DNA of 43,107 nucleotides from Pseudomonadales bacterium. Its GTDB lineage: Bacteria > Pseudomonadota > Gammaproteobacteria > Pseudomonadales > JANQJO01. Below the pieces are notes generated by a model. That model did no database searches and was not told where the DNA came from. It saw only the letters and a list, made by a program, of their open reading frames with translations. The stretch spans positions 1-43,107 of the forward strand of contig JANQJO010000049.1 in the NCBI GenBank assembly GCA_028281605.1. Reading direction: 5' to 3'. How positions within the stretch are numbered: the stretch's first letter is position 1; each line of letters begins with the position of its first letter. The translations under genes and the position numbers were made by a program. This document shows positions 36,111 to 43,107 of the stretch, piece by piece.

Positions 36111-36218
36111 TCATCGTTTCGACCGCCCGGGTCATCACGCAAGCGACTCGCGGCCACGTAAAAGCTATAGATAGCCTGTTTGGAGCTGAAATGATGACCT
36201 AGGTGGCCGAAACGATGA
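36111..36218. repeat. Long inverted repeat, type C3
   Basis: Arms of 27 bases (36111-36137 starting TCATCGTTTCGACC, and 36192-36218) pair at 23 of 27 positions, with all four differences transitions, around a 54-base loop. The right arm contains GACCTAGGTGGCCGAAA, which recalls CACCTAGGGTGACGAAAA of the family C elements, so it may be a distant relative. GC is visibly higher than in its surroundings. It lies directly upstream of the orphan gene at 36273. Confidence 0.75.
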
Positions 36219-36272
36219 CTGAAGGCCATCTTTCCTAAATGATTTTACAGCAAAAAACAGCCTTCCAGGGTA

Positions 36273-37151
36273 ATGAAAATTAGTATGCTAGAAACACCAA
36301 CAACATTACGTGTACGACATAATTATTCCATAATCGTCCCAAAAGATCCTACCAGATCTACTAGCACGCAAACAAAACAGGATCTACGCAATCGCAATAT
36401 AGGCGAGGATATGCGAACACCTGCAACATCTAAGCAACAACATCTTCAGCAGATACGCACAATACTAGAAAAACATCAGCAACAAACTGAGATGATACAA
36501 AATTTACTAAATTTCTTAGCCCCATACTCATATTCAGAAATAGAAGGAATAACTAATTTTTTTAAAAACAAATTTAAAACCAACAATCCTTTAGCAAAAG
36601 CCGCTTTAGAATCAAGATTAGAAAAATTCAGAAACACACAAGCATTGAACCGTATAAAAGAGGCCATAAAAGAAAAAACGACCACTTTACATGCTTTTAT
36701 TACAGACAACGGATCGATTGATTCTTTTCTCAAAGACCTAAAAGTAGAACAACTCAAAAAAAAATTACAAAAAAAAAATTTACAACCAAAAGACAATTTA
36801 ACACCACAGCAATTAAAACAAATACTAAAGTCAATGGAATCAAACAAAGAGCGGTCGTTAAAATTGAACAAACAAGACATCGTAGGCCTAATTACCGACT
36901 GCAATTCCAATCGCGTAAAATATGCAACACTGATTCGATTACATATTAACGGAACCAGTATTAGCAAGCTCCTCAATGAAAACTCTGACATAATACCATA
37001 TATATTATCAGCATTGACAGCAGCGCCAATGGGAGAAAACAATAGAAAAAGCCTTCTGCAAGATCTTATAAACAACAGCCAGAATCCTTACGTTACACTC
37101 CAAGCATCACTAACCTATGCATCACTAGCCCGTCAGAAGCATCAGAAGTAA
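36273..37151 (+). CDS. Lysine/asparagine-rich hypothetical protein
   Basis: A 292-residue soluble, mostly helical protein without a signal peptide or membrane segment. Composition is rich in Lys, Asn, Gln and Thr, and base composition is more AT-rich than the neighbours, which hints at transfer or relaxed selection. Long Lys runs occur near residue 155-165. The start is uncertain: ATG 36273 has AGGG only a few bases before it, and ATG 36285 is an alternative. I do not recognise any domain. Its position beside a long palindrome, between unrelated operons, suggests an accessory gene. Confidence 0.5.
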   Translation: MKISMLETPTTLRVRHNYSIIVPKDPTRSTSTQTKQDLRNRNIGEDMRTPATSKQQHLQQIRTILEKHQQQTEMIQNLLNFLAPYSYSEIEGITNFFKNKFKTNNPLAKAALESRLEKFRNTQALNRIKEAIKEKTTTLHAFITDNGSIDSFLKDLKVEQLKKKLQKKNLQPKDNLTPQQLKQILKSMESNKERSLKLNKQDIVGLITDCNSNRVKYATLIRLHINGTSISKLLNENSDIIPYILSALTAAPMGENNRKSLLQDLINNSQNPYVTLQASLTYASLARQKHQK

Positions 37152-37220
37152 ATGAAAGAGTTTGAAGAAATGTTGCGGCTATTAACAGAAACCCCTCAAA
37201 AATAAATTCACATTTTACAC

Positions 37221-38225
37221 CTACTTCATTTGCGTCAGCGCCTGCAAAATCCGACTCGCTTTTCTATATTGCATCGAAGCATGCCGATGGCCCGGGTTAT
37301 ACTCAAGTGCTTTTCGCCAGTAAACAACAGCCTGATCTAAATCAGCGGAGTAACGCACCAAACCCTGTTTATAAAAAACTTCTGCCAACAATAATTTATT
37401 TTTTGCGATAATATCACGCTTTTTCGCATCATCATTAATATTACGCTTCATAGCCTCTTGCAGATAATATTCAGCCTTATCCGGATCTCTAACCAACTCA
37501 AACTTAAATAACTTAACTTGTTCTGCAAAAAAATGTTTATTGTATTCGTGATCTATAACATCAACATTTTTTTCATCAATCTGCGCCTCAGGAGATTCAA
37601 CGATTTTAATATGATGATCTGTATCTTGCTCAGGTTCTAATTCATGTGCAATAGCTTGACTCTTTGGCTTCATTCGCATCAACAAACCAGATGAGTGTTC
37701 AGCCACATCCAATTGCTCTTTTTTTATTTTTGTTCTAATTTTACTCAGCGCAAAATACCCCTCTAGTGCTCGCAACGCCTCAAAGGCTTGAGTATTGTTA
37801 GCATCTAAGGCCAACACTTTCAAGTACAAAATCCAAGCTTGCTTTCGCTGCTCAATACTAGATGAATCTTGAGTCAAAGATTGAGCTTGGGCCAAATATT
37901 CTTCAATTTTTTTTTCTATCGATGTTTTCAACCAGGGCAAAGCAGCTCTCGCCATAACATGTTCAGGTTTTAACTCTAACACCACCCTCCAATACCTTTG
38001 TGCGCCCGACAAATCTCCTCGAACAACTGCCTCCTCTCCTTTAGTAAAGTAAGTTTGCGCCAGCTCATCTCTTTTATTTTCCCCCAGCGGCATCAACCAA
38101 GGCTCAATCGTAGCACACCCTCCAAAAATCACCACTAAAAGCAAATAAATACAATATACATAAAAGGAATATCTTTTTTTCTTTAACATAACTGATCGTA
38201 ACTTTAAAGTTGGGGCACATATCAT
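37221..38225 (-). CDS. TPR-type lipoprotein
   Basis: A 334-residue predicted lipoprotein. The lipobox is VIFGGC (Cys37), so the mature protein is anchored in a membrane. Helical tetratricopeptide-like repeats cover about 56-145 (LAQTYFTKGEEAVVRGDLSGAQRYW) and the C-terminal part (LAEVFYKQGLVRYSADLDQAVVYWRKALEYNPG). A charged linker separates them. The start ATG overlaps the TGA of the upstream deacetylase gene (ATGA), pointing to translational coupling; ATG 38189 is an alternative that gives a more normal signal peptide. It is the last gene of the kinase-deacetylase-lipoprotein operon and could scaffold polysaccharide processing. Confidence 0.8.
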   Translation of the reverse strand: MICAPTLKLRSVMLKKKRYSFYVYCIYLLLVVIFGGCATIEPWLMPLGENKRDELAQTYFTKGEEAVVRGDLSGAQRYWRVVLELKPEHVMARAALPWLKTSIEKKIEEYLAQAQSLTQDSSSIEQRKQAWILYLKVLALDANNTQAFEALRALEGYFALSKIRTKIKKEQLDVAEHSSGLLMRMKPKSQAIAHELEPEQDTDHHIKIVESPEAQIDEKNVDVIDHEYNKHFFAEQVKLFKFELVRDPDKAEYYLQEAMKRNINDDAKKRDIIAKNKLLLAEVFYKQGLVRYSADLDQAVVYWRKALEYNPGHRHASMQYRKASRILQALTQMK

Positions 38226-39301
38226 TGCTTAAAAACAGACTGCTCCCATTGTTCTCTTGAATCAGGCAGCACTGTTGACAAATCAAGCGACTCAAAAGAA
38301 CTTAAAGCTTTTTTAAACTTATCCAAAGACTCATCACCATAAACCAAAATACGCTTTAACAACAAAGGAGAAGAAAAAGCAGAGTTCGTCCCACGCAATA
38401 CCGTAAAACCCAAACGATAATTTTGTTGTTTGACCACTTCAAGCAACTCGGAACTCACATCCCCATAAGGATAAGCAAAGCCAAAAGCATCAAATTTTAA
38501 ACGTTGCCTAATCAAATCTGCCGGCACTCGAACCTCTTCAGCAACACGCGCCCGATAATCCTGCACACTTTCATCTTGCATCAACAAAGCCAAATTATCA
38601 TGGGATTTTGAATGCGCATGCAGAGAAACCAAACCTGAAGATGACATCTCTTCCAGTTGCGACCAATTTAAACCACCACGACCAATATAATCACTGTATA
38701 AAAACAAATTGGCCACAAACTCATATCTTTTTAAAATCGGGTAAGCATATTCATAAACTGAGCGGTGGCCATCATCTATAGTTAAAATAACCGACTTTGG
38801 TGCGATAGGTTTTTTTTGCTCCAAAAAGCTTACCAGTTCATGCAGCGATAAAACTCGATACCCTTGTACTTTTAAATAACGCATCTGTTGCTCAAACAAC
38901 GCACTTGGGATCGTCATCCTACTGCTGCTGCCACCACTAAAACGGTGGTAGCACAAAATAGATACCCCTTCGAAGCCATCATAGCGAACCCCTCTAACTT
39001 CAGTCTCTCCCATAGGAATCAATAATGTCTGCCCAGCAAGATTACGCTCAAATACACCATCTACATGAACATTAATGCCATTGTACTGCGCTATTTGCCA
39101 AGCTCGCCCACGATCCCCTAAATAACGCTCTGCCAAACTCAATAAATTTTCGTACTCCCCAACTTCAACCAACAAATGATGTGGTTTTTGTAACAGTACA
39201 CGCGCAGCAAGTGCTGAGTCTTGTACAATACTAAAATACAAAACAACGCAAAAACCTAACAGCAAGTAGATACGACAAACACAACGCCAGAGAGCGTTCA
39301 C
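38222..39301 (-). CDS. LysM-polysaccharide deacetylase fusion
   Basis: A 359-residue exported or membrane-tethered protein with an N-terminal hydrophobic segment (10-32). A LysM-like glycan-binding domain lies at about 42-96 (ENLLSLAERYLGDRGRAWQIA, LLIPMG). A NodB deacetylase domain covers about 113-340: LTIDDGHRS (Asp176, Asp177) and HAHSKSH (His230 and His234) are the metal and catalytic motifs, and FAYPYGD is the later motif. It probably deacetylates a cell-surface polysaccharide or peptidoglycan. It overlaps the kinase gene upstream and the lipoprotein gene downstream by four bases each. Confidence 0.88.
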   Translation of the reverse strand: MNALWRCVCRIYLLLGFCVVLYFSIVQDSALAARVLLQKPHHLLVEVGEYENLLSLAERYLGDRGRAWQIAQYNGINVHVDGVFERNLAGQTLLIPMGETEVRGVRYDGFEGVSILCYHRFSGGSSSRMTIPSALFEQQMRYLKVQGYRVLSLHELVSFLEQKKPIAPKSVILTIDDGHRSVYEYAYPILKRYEFVANLFLYSDYIGRGGLNWSQLEEMSSSGLVSLHAHSKSHDNLALLMQDESVQDYRARVAEEVRVPADLIRQRLKFDAFGFAYPYGDVSSELLEVVKQQNYRLGFTVLRGTNSAFSSPLLLKRILVYGDESLDKFKKALSSFESLDLSTVLPDSREQWEQSVFKQ

Positions 39302-41130
39302 GATAACCCCATCTCTTCTTTTTTCTCTTGCTTTTCTTTTTTGCTATCCTGATCACACAAATTGACTGGTACTTTTATCACAGTTTCATCAGTCACCTGA
39401 CCTTCATAGCTGGATTTAACCACATTGCACTCTGGTGACTCATCGTCTAATACCGCATTGTCTAATACCGATAGTACTGACTCCGTTTTTTCATTTTGAT
39501 ACTCTGCTTCGTTTCGTTGCGTTTGCTCAGGATCTAAACCTGGCGAAAACCTAGACTGCAATGTTTCAGCCATATGATCAAACGCATAAAATAAAGAACC
39601 AAATTCATCACTACGCTGCTCAGCAATACGATACCGTAAATTCGAATCAGGCAACTCATTCATACCTTGCTTAAGCTTACGAATAGGCAAATCTATCGCT
39701 CTAGCCATACCAAACGCAATAATCACAGCCGCTGAAACCGTCACCCCCATTAACAAAACCAACATCCAAACAGTCAAGTTCAGCACACTTGTCAAGCTTG
39801 TTTGCGACAGGTCTATAAACACATTACCAACATGCTTATCAGCAAAACGAACTGTTGCCGCCAGATTAAAAACTCTCTGGCCTGTTTCATCAAAACGTTC
39901 ATAGACCTTAATCGACTCAATCTCATCTTTTTGAATAGCTTCTCTGGGCAAACTATATTGCTGACCAATCAGGTGTCTGCGGGTACTACCTTTAACCAAA
40001 CCTTTATGATCTGTAATGACAATGTGATTAAATTCTTTCTTTTGCTCAACCTGGTTGATAAAAGTATCCAGAAGAACAAAATCATCAAGCAAAATAGGCT
40101 CAGCGCTTTGATCAGCAATAAAGGAGGCTAAAGAAGCTCCATAATCAAGCACCAACTGTGTCATCGAATGATGCTGGCGCTGGTAAATCACATAAATACT
40201 GGCTAGCATCACTAAACTCACTAACATAGCCATGAGGCTGGTCCAACGCACTCTAAAAGAGACAATACTAGGTTCAGGATTACGTACATCTTCTTCTAAA
40301 TCATGCAGTACACGACTTAAAGCATCTGACAGCTCTGTTGCCGATTGATAACGATGTTTACTATCTTTTTCTAAACATTTTTCAATAATATTAATCAAAT
40401 TATGTGGAATATCGCCAGCCAACTCTTTAAGTGAACGAGGCCTTTGCCTACGAACTTTGTCAGCAACTCCCATAAAGGTATCGCCATCAAAAGGCTTAAG
40501 TCCTGTCAATAATTCATACAAAACCACACCAGCTGAAAAAATATCACTGCGGCCATCAATGGGGTGCTCTGAACTACCTTCTATTTGCTCAGGAGACATG
40601 TAGTGTACAGTACCAACCACCATACCCAACTGTGTATAAGCTGTCCTATGTTCCGACTGCACACGCGCAATGCCAAAATCAGTAATCCGAATCTCATCTG
40701 AATCATCAACGCACATAATATTACTGGGTTTCACATCTCGATGCACAACAGAATGCTGATGCGCATACTCCAAAGCATCAGCCAGCTGTATACCAATTTT
40801 AAGCACCTGTATGACTGAAGGTTGCCCTTTTTTGTTTATTTTTTCTTCTAAATTTTCACAACCAGCGTATTCCATCGCTATAAAAGGAAAGCCGTCCTCC
40901 TCTCCAACATCATAGATAGTTGCAATATTTTTGTGTGTAGAAACATTACCAGCAGCACGAGCCTCTTGTAAGAAACGTTGACGATATTCAATATCTTCAT
41001 TATGCAGTTGCTTCAATACCTTAATCGCAACATAACGATTGGTTTCTGGGTCATAAGCTTTATAAACATTAGCCATCGCGCCACGTCCGAGCTCCACCTC
41101 TACTTTATATCGACCAAATTTCTCAGGCAT
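39298..41130 (-). CDS. Membrane Ser/Thr protein kinase with HAMP domain
   Basis: A 610-residue protein from ATG 41130 (AAGG nine bases upstream). The kinase domain (about 7-275) is complete: glycine loop LGRGAMANVYKAY, Lys37, catalytic HRDVKPSN (Asp132), DFG at 151-153 and SPEQ at 179-182. A membrane segment near 290-315, a periplasmic sensor of about 115 residues, a second segment near 430-455 and a HAMP domain follow, then a Glu/Asp-rich C-terminal tail. This joins a Hanks-type kinase to a chemoreceptor-like sensor. It heads an operon with a deacetylase and a TPR lipoprotein, whose activity it may control. Confidence 0.9.
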   Translation of the reverse strand: MPEKFGRYKVEVELGRGAMANVYKAYDPETNRYVAIKVLKQLHNEDIEYRQRFLQEARAAGNVSTHKNIATIYDVGEEDGFPFIAMEYAGCENLEEKINKKGQPSVIQVLKIGIQLADALEYAHQHSVVHRDVKPSNIMCVDDSDEIRITDFGIARVQSEHRTAYTQLGMVVGTVHYMSPEQIEGSSEHPIDGRSDIFSAGVVLYELLTGLKPFDGDTFMGVADKVRRQRPRSLKELAGDIPHNLINIIEKCLEKDSKHRYQSATELSDALSRVLHDLEEDVRNPEPSIVSFRVRWTSLMAMLVSLVMLASIYVIYQRQHHSMTQLVLDYGASLASFIADQSAEPILLDDFVLLDTFINQVEQKKEFNHIVITDHKGLVKGSTRRHLIGQQYSLPREAIQKDEIESIKVYERFDETGQRVFNLAATVRFADKHVGNVFIDLSQTSLTSVLNLTVWMLVLLMGVTVSAAVIIAFGMARAIDLPIRKLKQGMNELPDSNLRYRIAEQRSDEFGSLFYAFDHMAETLQSRFSPGLDPEQTQRNEAEYQNEKTESVLSVLDNAVLDDESPECNVVKSSYEGQVTDETVIKVPVNLCDQDSKKEKQEKKEEMGLS

Positions 41131-41537
41131 CACTTATTACCTTCAATCAATCCATTACATTGTATAATTAACAAACAGCTATCAGGTCTCTACACTCAAC
41201 TGCTGATCAAACTCATCTGGCGTTATCCTAGCATTGTCTTACGCACTTAGCATAAGATTTCCATAATTCGAGGTGATCTATTATACATTGTTGAGTCGTA
41301 CCACATTTGTTAAAACCCAACAATATTATCAGGACTTACGCATTGATAAAAATATTTACTTAAAAATCAAGCGTTTATATTAACAAGGCGAGCAAAATTT
41401 GATCGCTAAATATCGATCTAACGAAAAGGGGAACAGCAGGCTGAAAAGCTAGCCAACACTGATGAAAAAAGACCACTATACCAGCATTGGCTACCTATAA
41501 TAGATGTATTCAGACTAGAATAAAACAGTCAACAGTC
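41131..41537. other. 407-base intergenic region, no gene seen
   Basis: AT-rich spacer between the kinase start and the mini PEP-CTERM gene end. It should hold the kinase operon promoter. GGACTTACGCA at about 41333 resembles the end of some insertion sequences, but I find no matching second end. No coding frame is supported. Confidence 0.4.
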
Positions 41538-41723
41538 TTATACCTTCTTTTTCATAAAACGACGTATAACAACAGTTGCAACAAAACCTGCAGCAACCAA
41601 AGACAGCATCCCAGGCTCTGACACTGTACATATTGGCTGACCTGGACCACCACAAGCACCAGGATTGGCACTGACCAACTGTGTAACACTCATTAGAAGA
41701 CCTGTAGTAAGCAGGTATTTCAT
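41538..41723 (-). CDS. PEP-CTERM mini-protein (61 residues)
   Basis: A very short exported protein. The signal peptide ends at VSA (residue 19). It is followed by a Gly/Pro-rich stretch with two cysteines (NPGACGGPGQPICTV, Cys24 and Cys32) and then SEPGMLSLVAAGFVATVV with a basic end RRFMKKKV, a PEP-CTERM sorting tail. After removal of both ends only about 17 residues would remain. AAGGAG before the ATG makes translation convincing. It lies downstream of the large surface protein gene on the same strand. Its role is unknown; a small surface or matrix peptide is possible. Confidence 0.8.
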   Translation of the reverse strand: MKYLLTTGLLMSVTQLVSANPGACGGPGQPICTVSEPGMLSLVAAGFVATVVIRRFMKKKV

Positions 41724-41856
41724 CTTAATTACTCCTTAACATTTTAGTTTAACTGTAGCTCTCATCAATTAACCACTGACGAGAACCATTTGAGTATCAG
41801 CCAAGCCCAATATTTGATAATGCTAAAACAAACATAAAGCTTGGCCATACATTAAA

Positions 41857-41883
41857 TTACATAATACTATCCATGTTATGTAA
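41857..41883. terminator. AT-rich hairpin after the large surface protein gene
   Basis: TTACATAA and its exact complement TTATGTAA lie 11 bases apart, six bases past the stop codon of the large gene. It could be a weak terminator or a binding site for expression of the mini-protein. Confidence 0.35.
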
Positions 41884-41888
41884 ATTGT

Positions 41889-43107
41889 CTAGCAAATACA
41901 CTCTTCAAATAAATCAATCCCAACAACAAAAGGCTGCTTGCCTTCGTCAGCTGCTATTGGGTTTAAGAAGATACCCACTAAATCCCCTGTACCAGCCTCA
42001 AAGTTTTCACCATTGGCAATAGCAAGGTCAATGATCTCGTTTGCATTATCAATAGTACCTGCGCCTTGTGCAACTACTACACCATCAATAAAAGCATAAC
42101 TTGGATCATTATCCGCAATATTATCTAAGTCTTGTCCATCTGTTAACGCCCAGATTGCCCCTTGAATTTCAGCATCAGTGTAAGTTTCACCTAAGCCATC
42201 ACCATTATCAACCGTATCAAAGTCTTGATTCAAAATCCAATTGATAAGATCAAGATTATCTAAACCAGACTCACCGTTAATGCCTGTACCCAAGCTAATA
42301 CCTGCTGCTGTCAACTCTGCCTTATTAGCGAGATAAATATCAGCTGTAATAACCGGTGCATTGTTAATATCACTGTTGTATAACCCTGCCTCAATCGGTT
42401 TAAAATAAGCTGCGCAATAAGCATCTTCAAAAAAGCCATCCAAACGCACATCACTTGAGGAAATCTGCATATTCAGTGCTTCAGAAGTCAATCTTGGTGT
42501 CACAGGGTCACCATCACCACCTGTTACTTGAAAGGTCACTGAAGTGGGTAAAGTAGATTTTACTTTTTCAAGCGTATCTGTTGCACCTTTAAATGTCACA
42601 GCAACCTCTGCTGTATCAACCCCTCCGTTATCATCAACAACAGTATAAACAAACGTATCTGTTTCAGACTGATTAGCCAACAAACTGCTGTACGCAATCT
42701 CTCCGTTAAACACTAATTTGCCACCTTCAAGCGTGACACTAACACCACCAAAGTCTAAAGCAGGTCCACCTTCAGTAATTGCTTGGCCATTGACTTCCGT
42801 GATAGTTAAAGGATCACCATTAACATCACTGTCATTAGCAAGTGCATCCACCATCACAGCTTGATCGTAACAAGTCTCAGCATCGTCATTCATAGCATCA
42901 GGCGCGGTATTTTCTACACCTGCATCCACGTCTGTGACCTGCTCATTCAAACCTAAATTAATTTCATCGGTTTGACCTGTCACTTCATCTGCATCAGAAT
43001 CAATGGTGTCATCACCGCCAATATCTTTAGAAACCAGCGTCTTACCACCCGCTGTGCTTTCATCAAACTCTACTCGATATTGGCCCGCTTCTAAATTATC
43101 AAAAAGA
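41889..43107 (-). CDS. Modular surface protein, C-terminal part: SdrD B-like, cadherin-like and possible thioester domain (5' end outside window)
   Basis: The reading frame is open to the window edge, so the N-terminus is missing and 405 residues are visible. They begin in an SdrD B-type repeat (LFDNLEAGQYRVEF, DDTIDSDAD, the VDAG end). A cadherin-like or VCBS-like module follows (LANDSDVNGDPLTI, FVYTVVDDNGG). The last 190 residues contain DAYCAAYFKPIEAGLY, INWILNQDF and AEIQGAIWAL; this Cys...Gln-x-AIW spacing recalls the thioester domain of Gram-positive adhesins. The Cys codon is at 42414-42416 and the Gln codon at 42162-42164. The protein ends EECIC without a PEP-CTERM tail. It is a probable adhesin or matrix protein. 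Confidence 0.8.
   Translation of the reverse strand, partial: LFDNLEAGQYRVEFDESTAGGKTLVSKDIGGDDTIDSDADEVTGQTDEINLGLNEQVTDVDAGVENTAPDAMNDDAETCYDQAVMVDALANDSDVNGDPLTITEVNGQAITEGGPALDFGGVSVTLEGGKLVFNGEIAYSSLLANQSETDTFVYTVVDDNGGVDTAEVAVTFKGATDTLEKVKSTLPTSVTFQVTGGDGDPVTPRLTSEALNMQISSSDVRLDGFFEDAYCAAYFKPIEAGLYNSDINNAPVITADIYLANKAELTAAGISLGTGINGESGLDNLDLINWILNQDFDTVDNGDGLGETYTDAEIQGAIWALTDGQDLDNIADNDPSYAFIDGVVVAQGAGTIDNANEIIDLAIANGENFEAGTGDLVGIFLNPIAADEGKQPFVVGIDLFEECIC

Noticed and set aside
36476..37075. 199-codon frame on the minus strand
   Set aside because: Cys/Phe/Leu-rich complement of a Lys/Asn-rich gene; a typical shadow.
37151..37205. 17-codon frame after the orphan gene
   Set aside because: Too short, with no ribosome binding site, and overlapping the end of the previous gene.
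41333..41350. Sequence GGACTTACGCA like an insertion-sequence end
   Set aside because: Only one end is present, and no partner repeat or transposase was found within the window.

Overview
The window reads as a chromosomal segment of a gammaproteobacterium of fairly low GC (roughly 40 percent by eye). The order rpsF-rpsR-rplI-(insert)-dnaB-alr-radA, a trifunctional CysG next to serS, and an HDOD/PilZ signalling set all fit that class. Surface biology of the PEP-CTERM/exosortase type is present: three proteins end in PEP-CTERM-like tails, and the left edge carries a deacetylase of the kind linked to exosortase A systems. No exosortase lies in the window. The order or genus cannot be fixed from the sequence alone.

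Layout. 1-1941: a partial polysaccharide deacetylase and a divergent FemAB/CelD-like acyltransferase, both exopolysaccharide-type genes. 2156-2466: two inverted-repeat elements. 2470-7699: transglutaminase TgpA with a DUF58 partner (no MoxR beside them), then a secreted subtilase. 8176-10159: cca convergent with a short secretin-like protein. 10547-10711: a small gene with a classic double-glycine peptide leader. 10985-14104: crcB, serS, cysG. 14107-16747: a PilZ protein, an HDOD protein and a metallo-beta-lactamase-fold hydrolase. 17055-17246: a small membrane protein. 17523-24571 (minus strand): the radA-alr-dnaB-[phosphatase]-rplI-rpsR-rpsF block, with a purple-acid-phosphatase-like gene inserted in the ribosomal operon. 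24849-28637: a phage-type repressor with a degenerate peptidase domain and two inverted-repeat operator candidates, two small proteins, an aldehyde dehydrogenase and a hypothetical. 29006-32407 (minus): a three-gene operon made of a secreted dockerin-bearing protein and two PEP-CTERM-anchored cohesin-like proteins. 33000-37151: a hybrid histidine kinase, a small membrane protein and a lysine/asparagine-rich orphan. 37221-41130 (minus): an overlapping operon of Ser/Thr kinase, LysM-deacetylase and TPR lipoprotein. 41538-43107 (minus): a 61-residue PEP-CTERM mini-protein and the 3' end of a large modular surface protein.

How parts fit together (inference). The dockerin/cohesin operon, the mini PEP-CTERM protein, the modular adhesin and the deacetylases suggest assembly of an extracellular matrix in which proteins are sorted by an exosortase and may be linked to each other by cohesin-dockerin contacts. 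The hybrid kinase, Ser/Thr kinase, PilZ and HDOD proteins are possible controllers of that lifestyle.

The other striking signal is a set of long inverted-repeat elements between genes. One family shares a 33-base loop core while its perfectly paired arms differ completely. Two other families show compensatory changes in their arms. One element abuts the PilZ start codon exactly, and another overlaps the radA stop codon.
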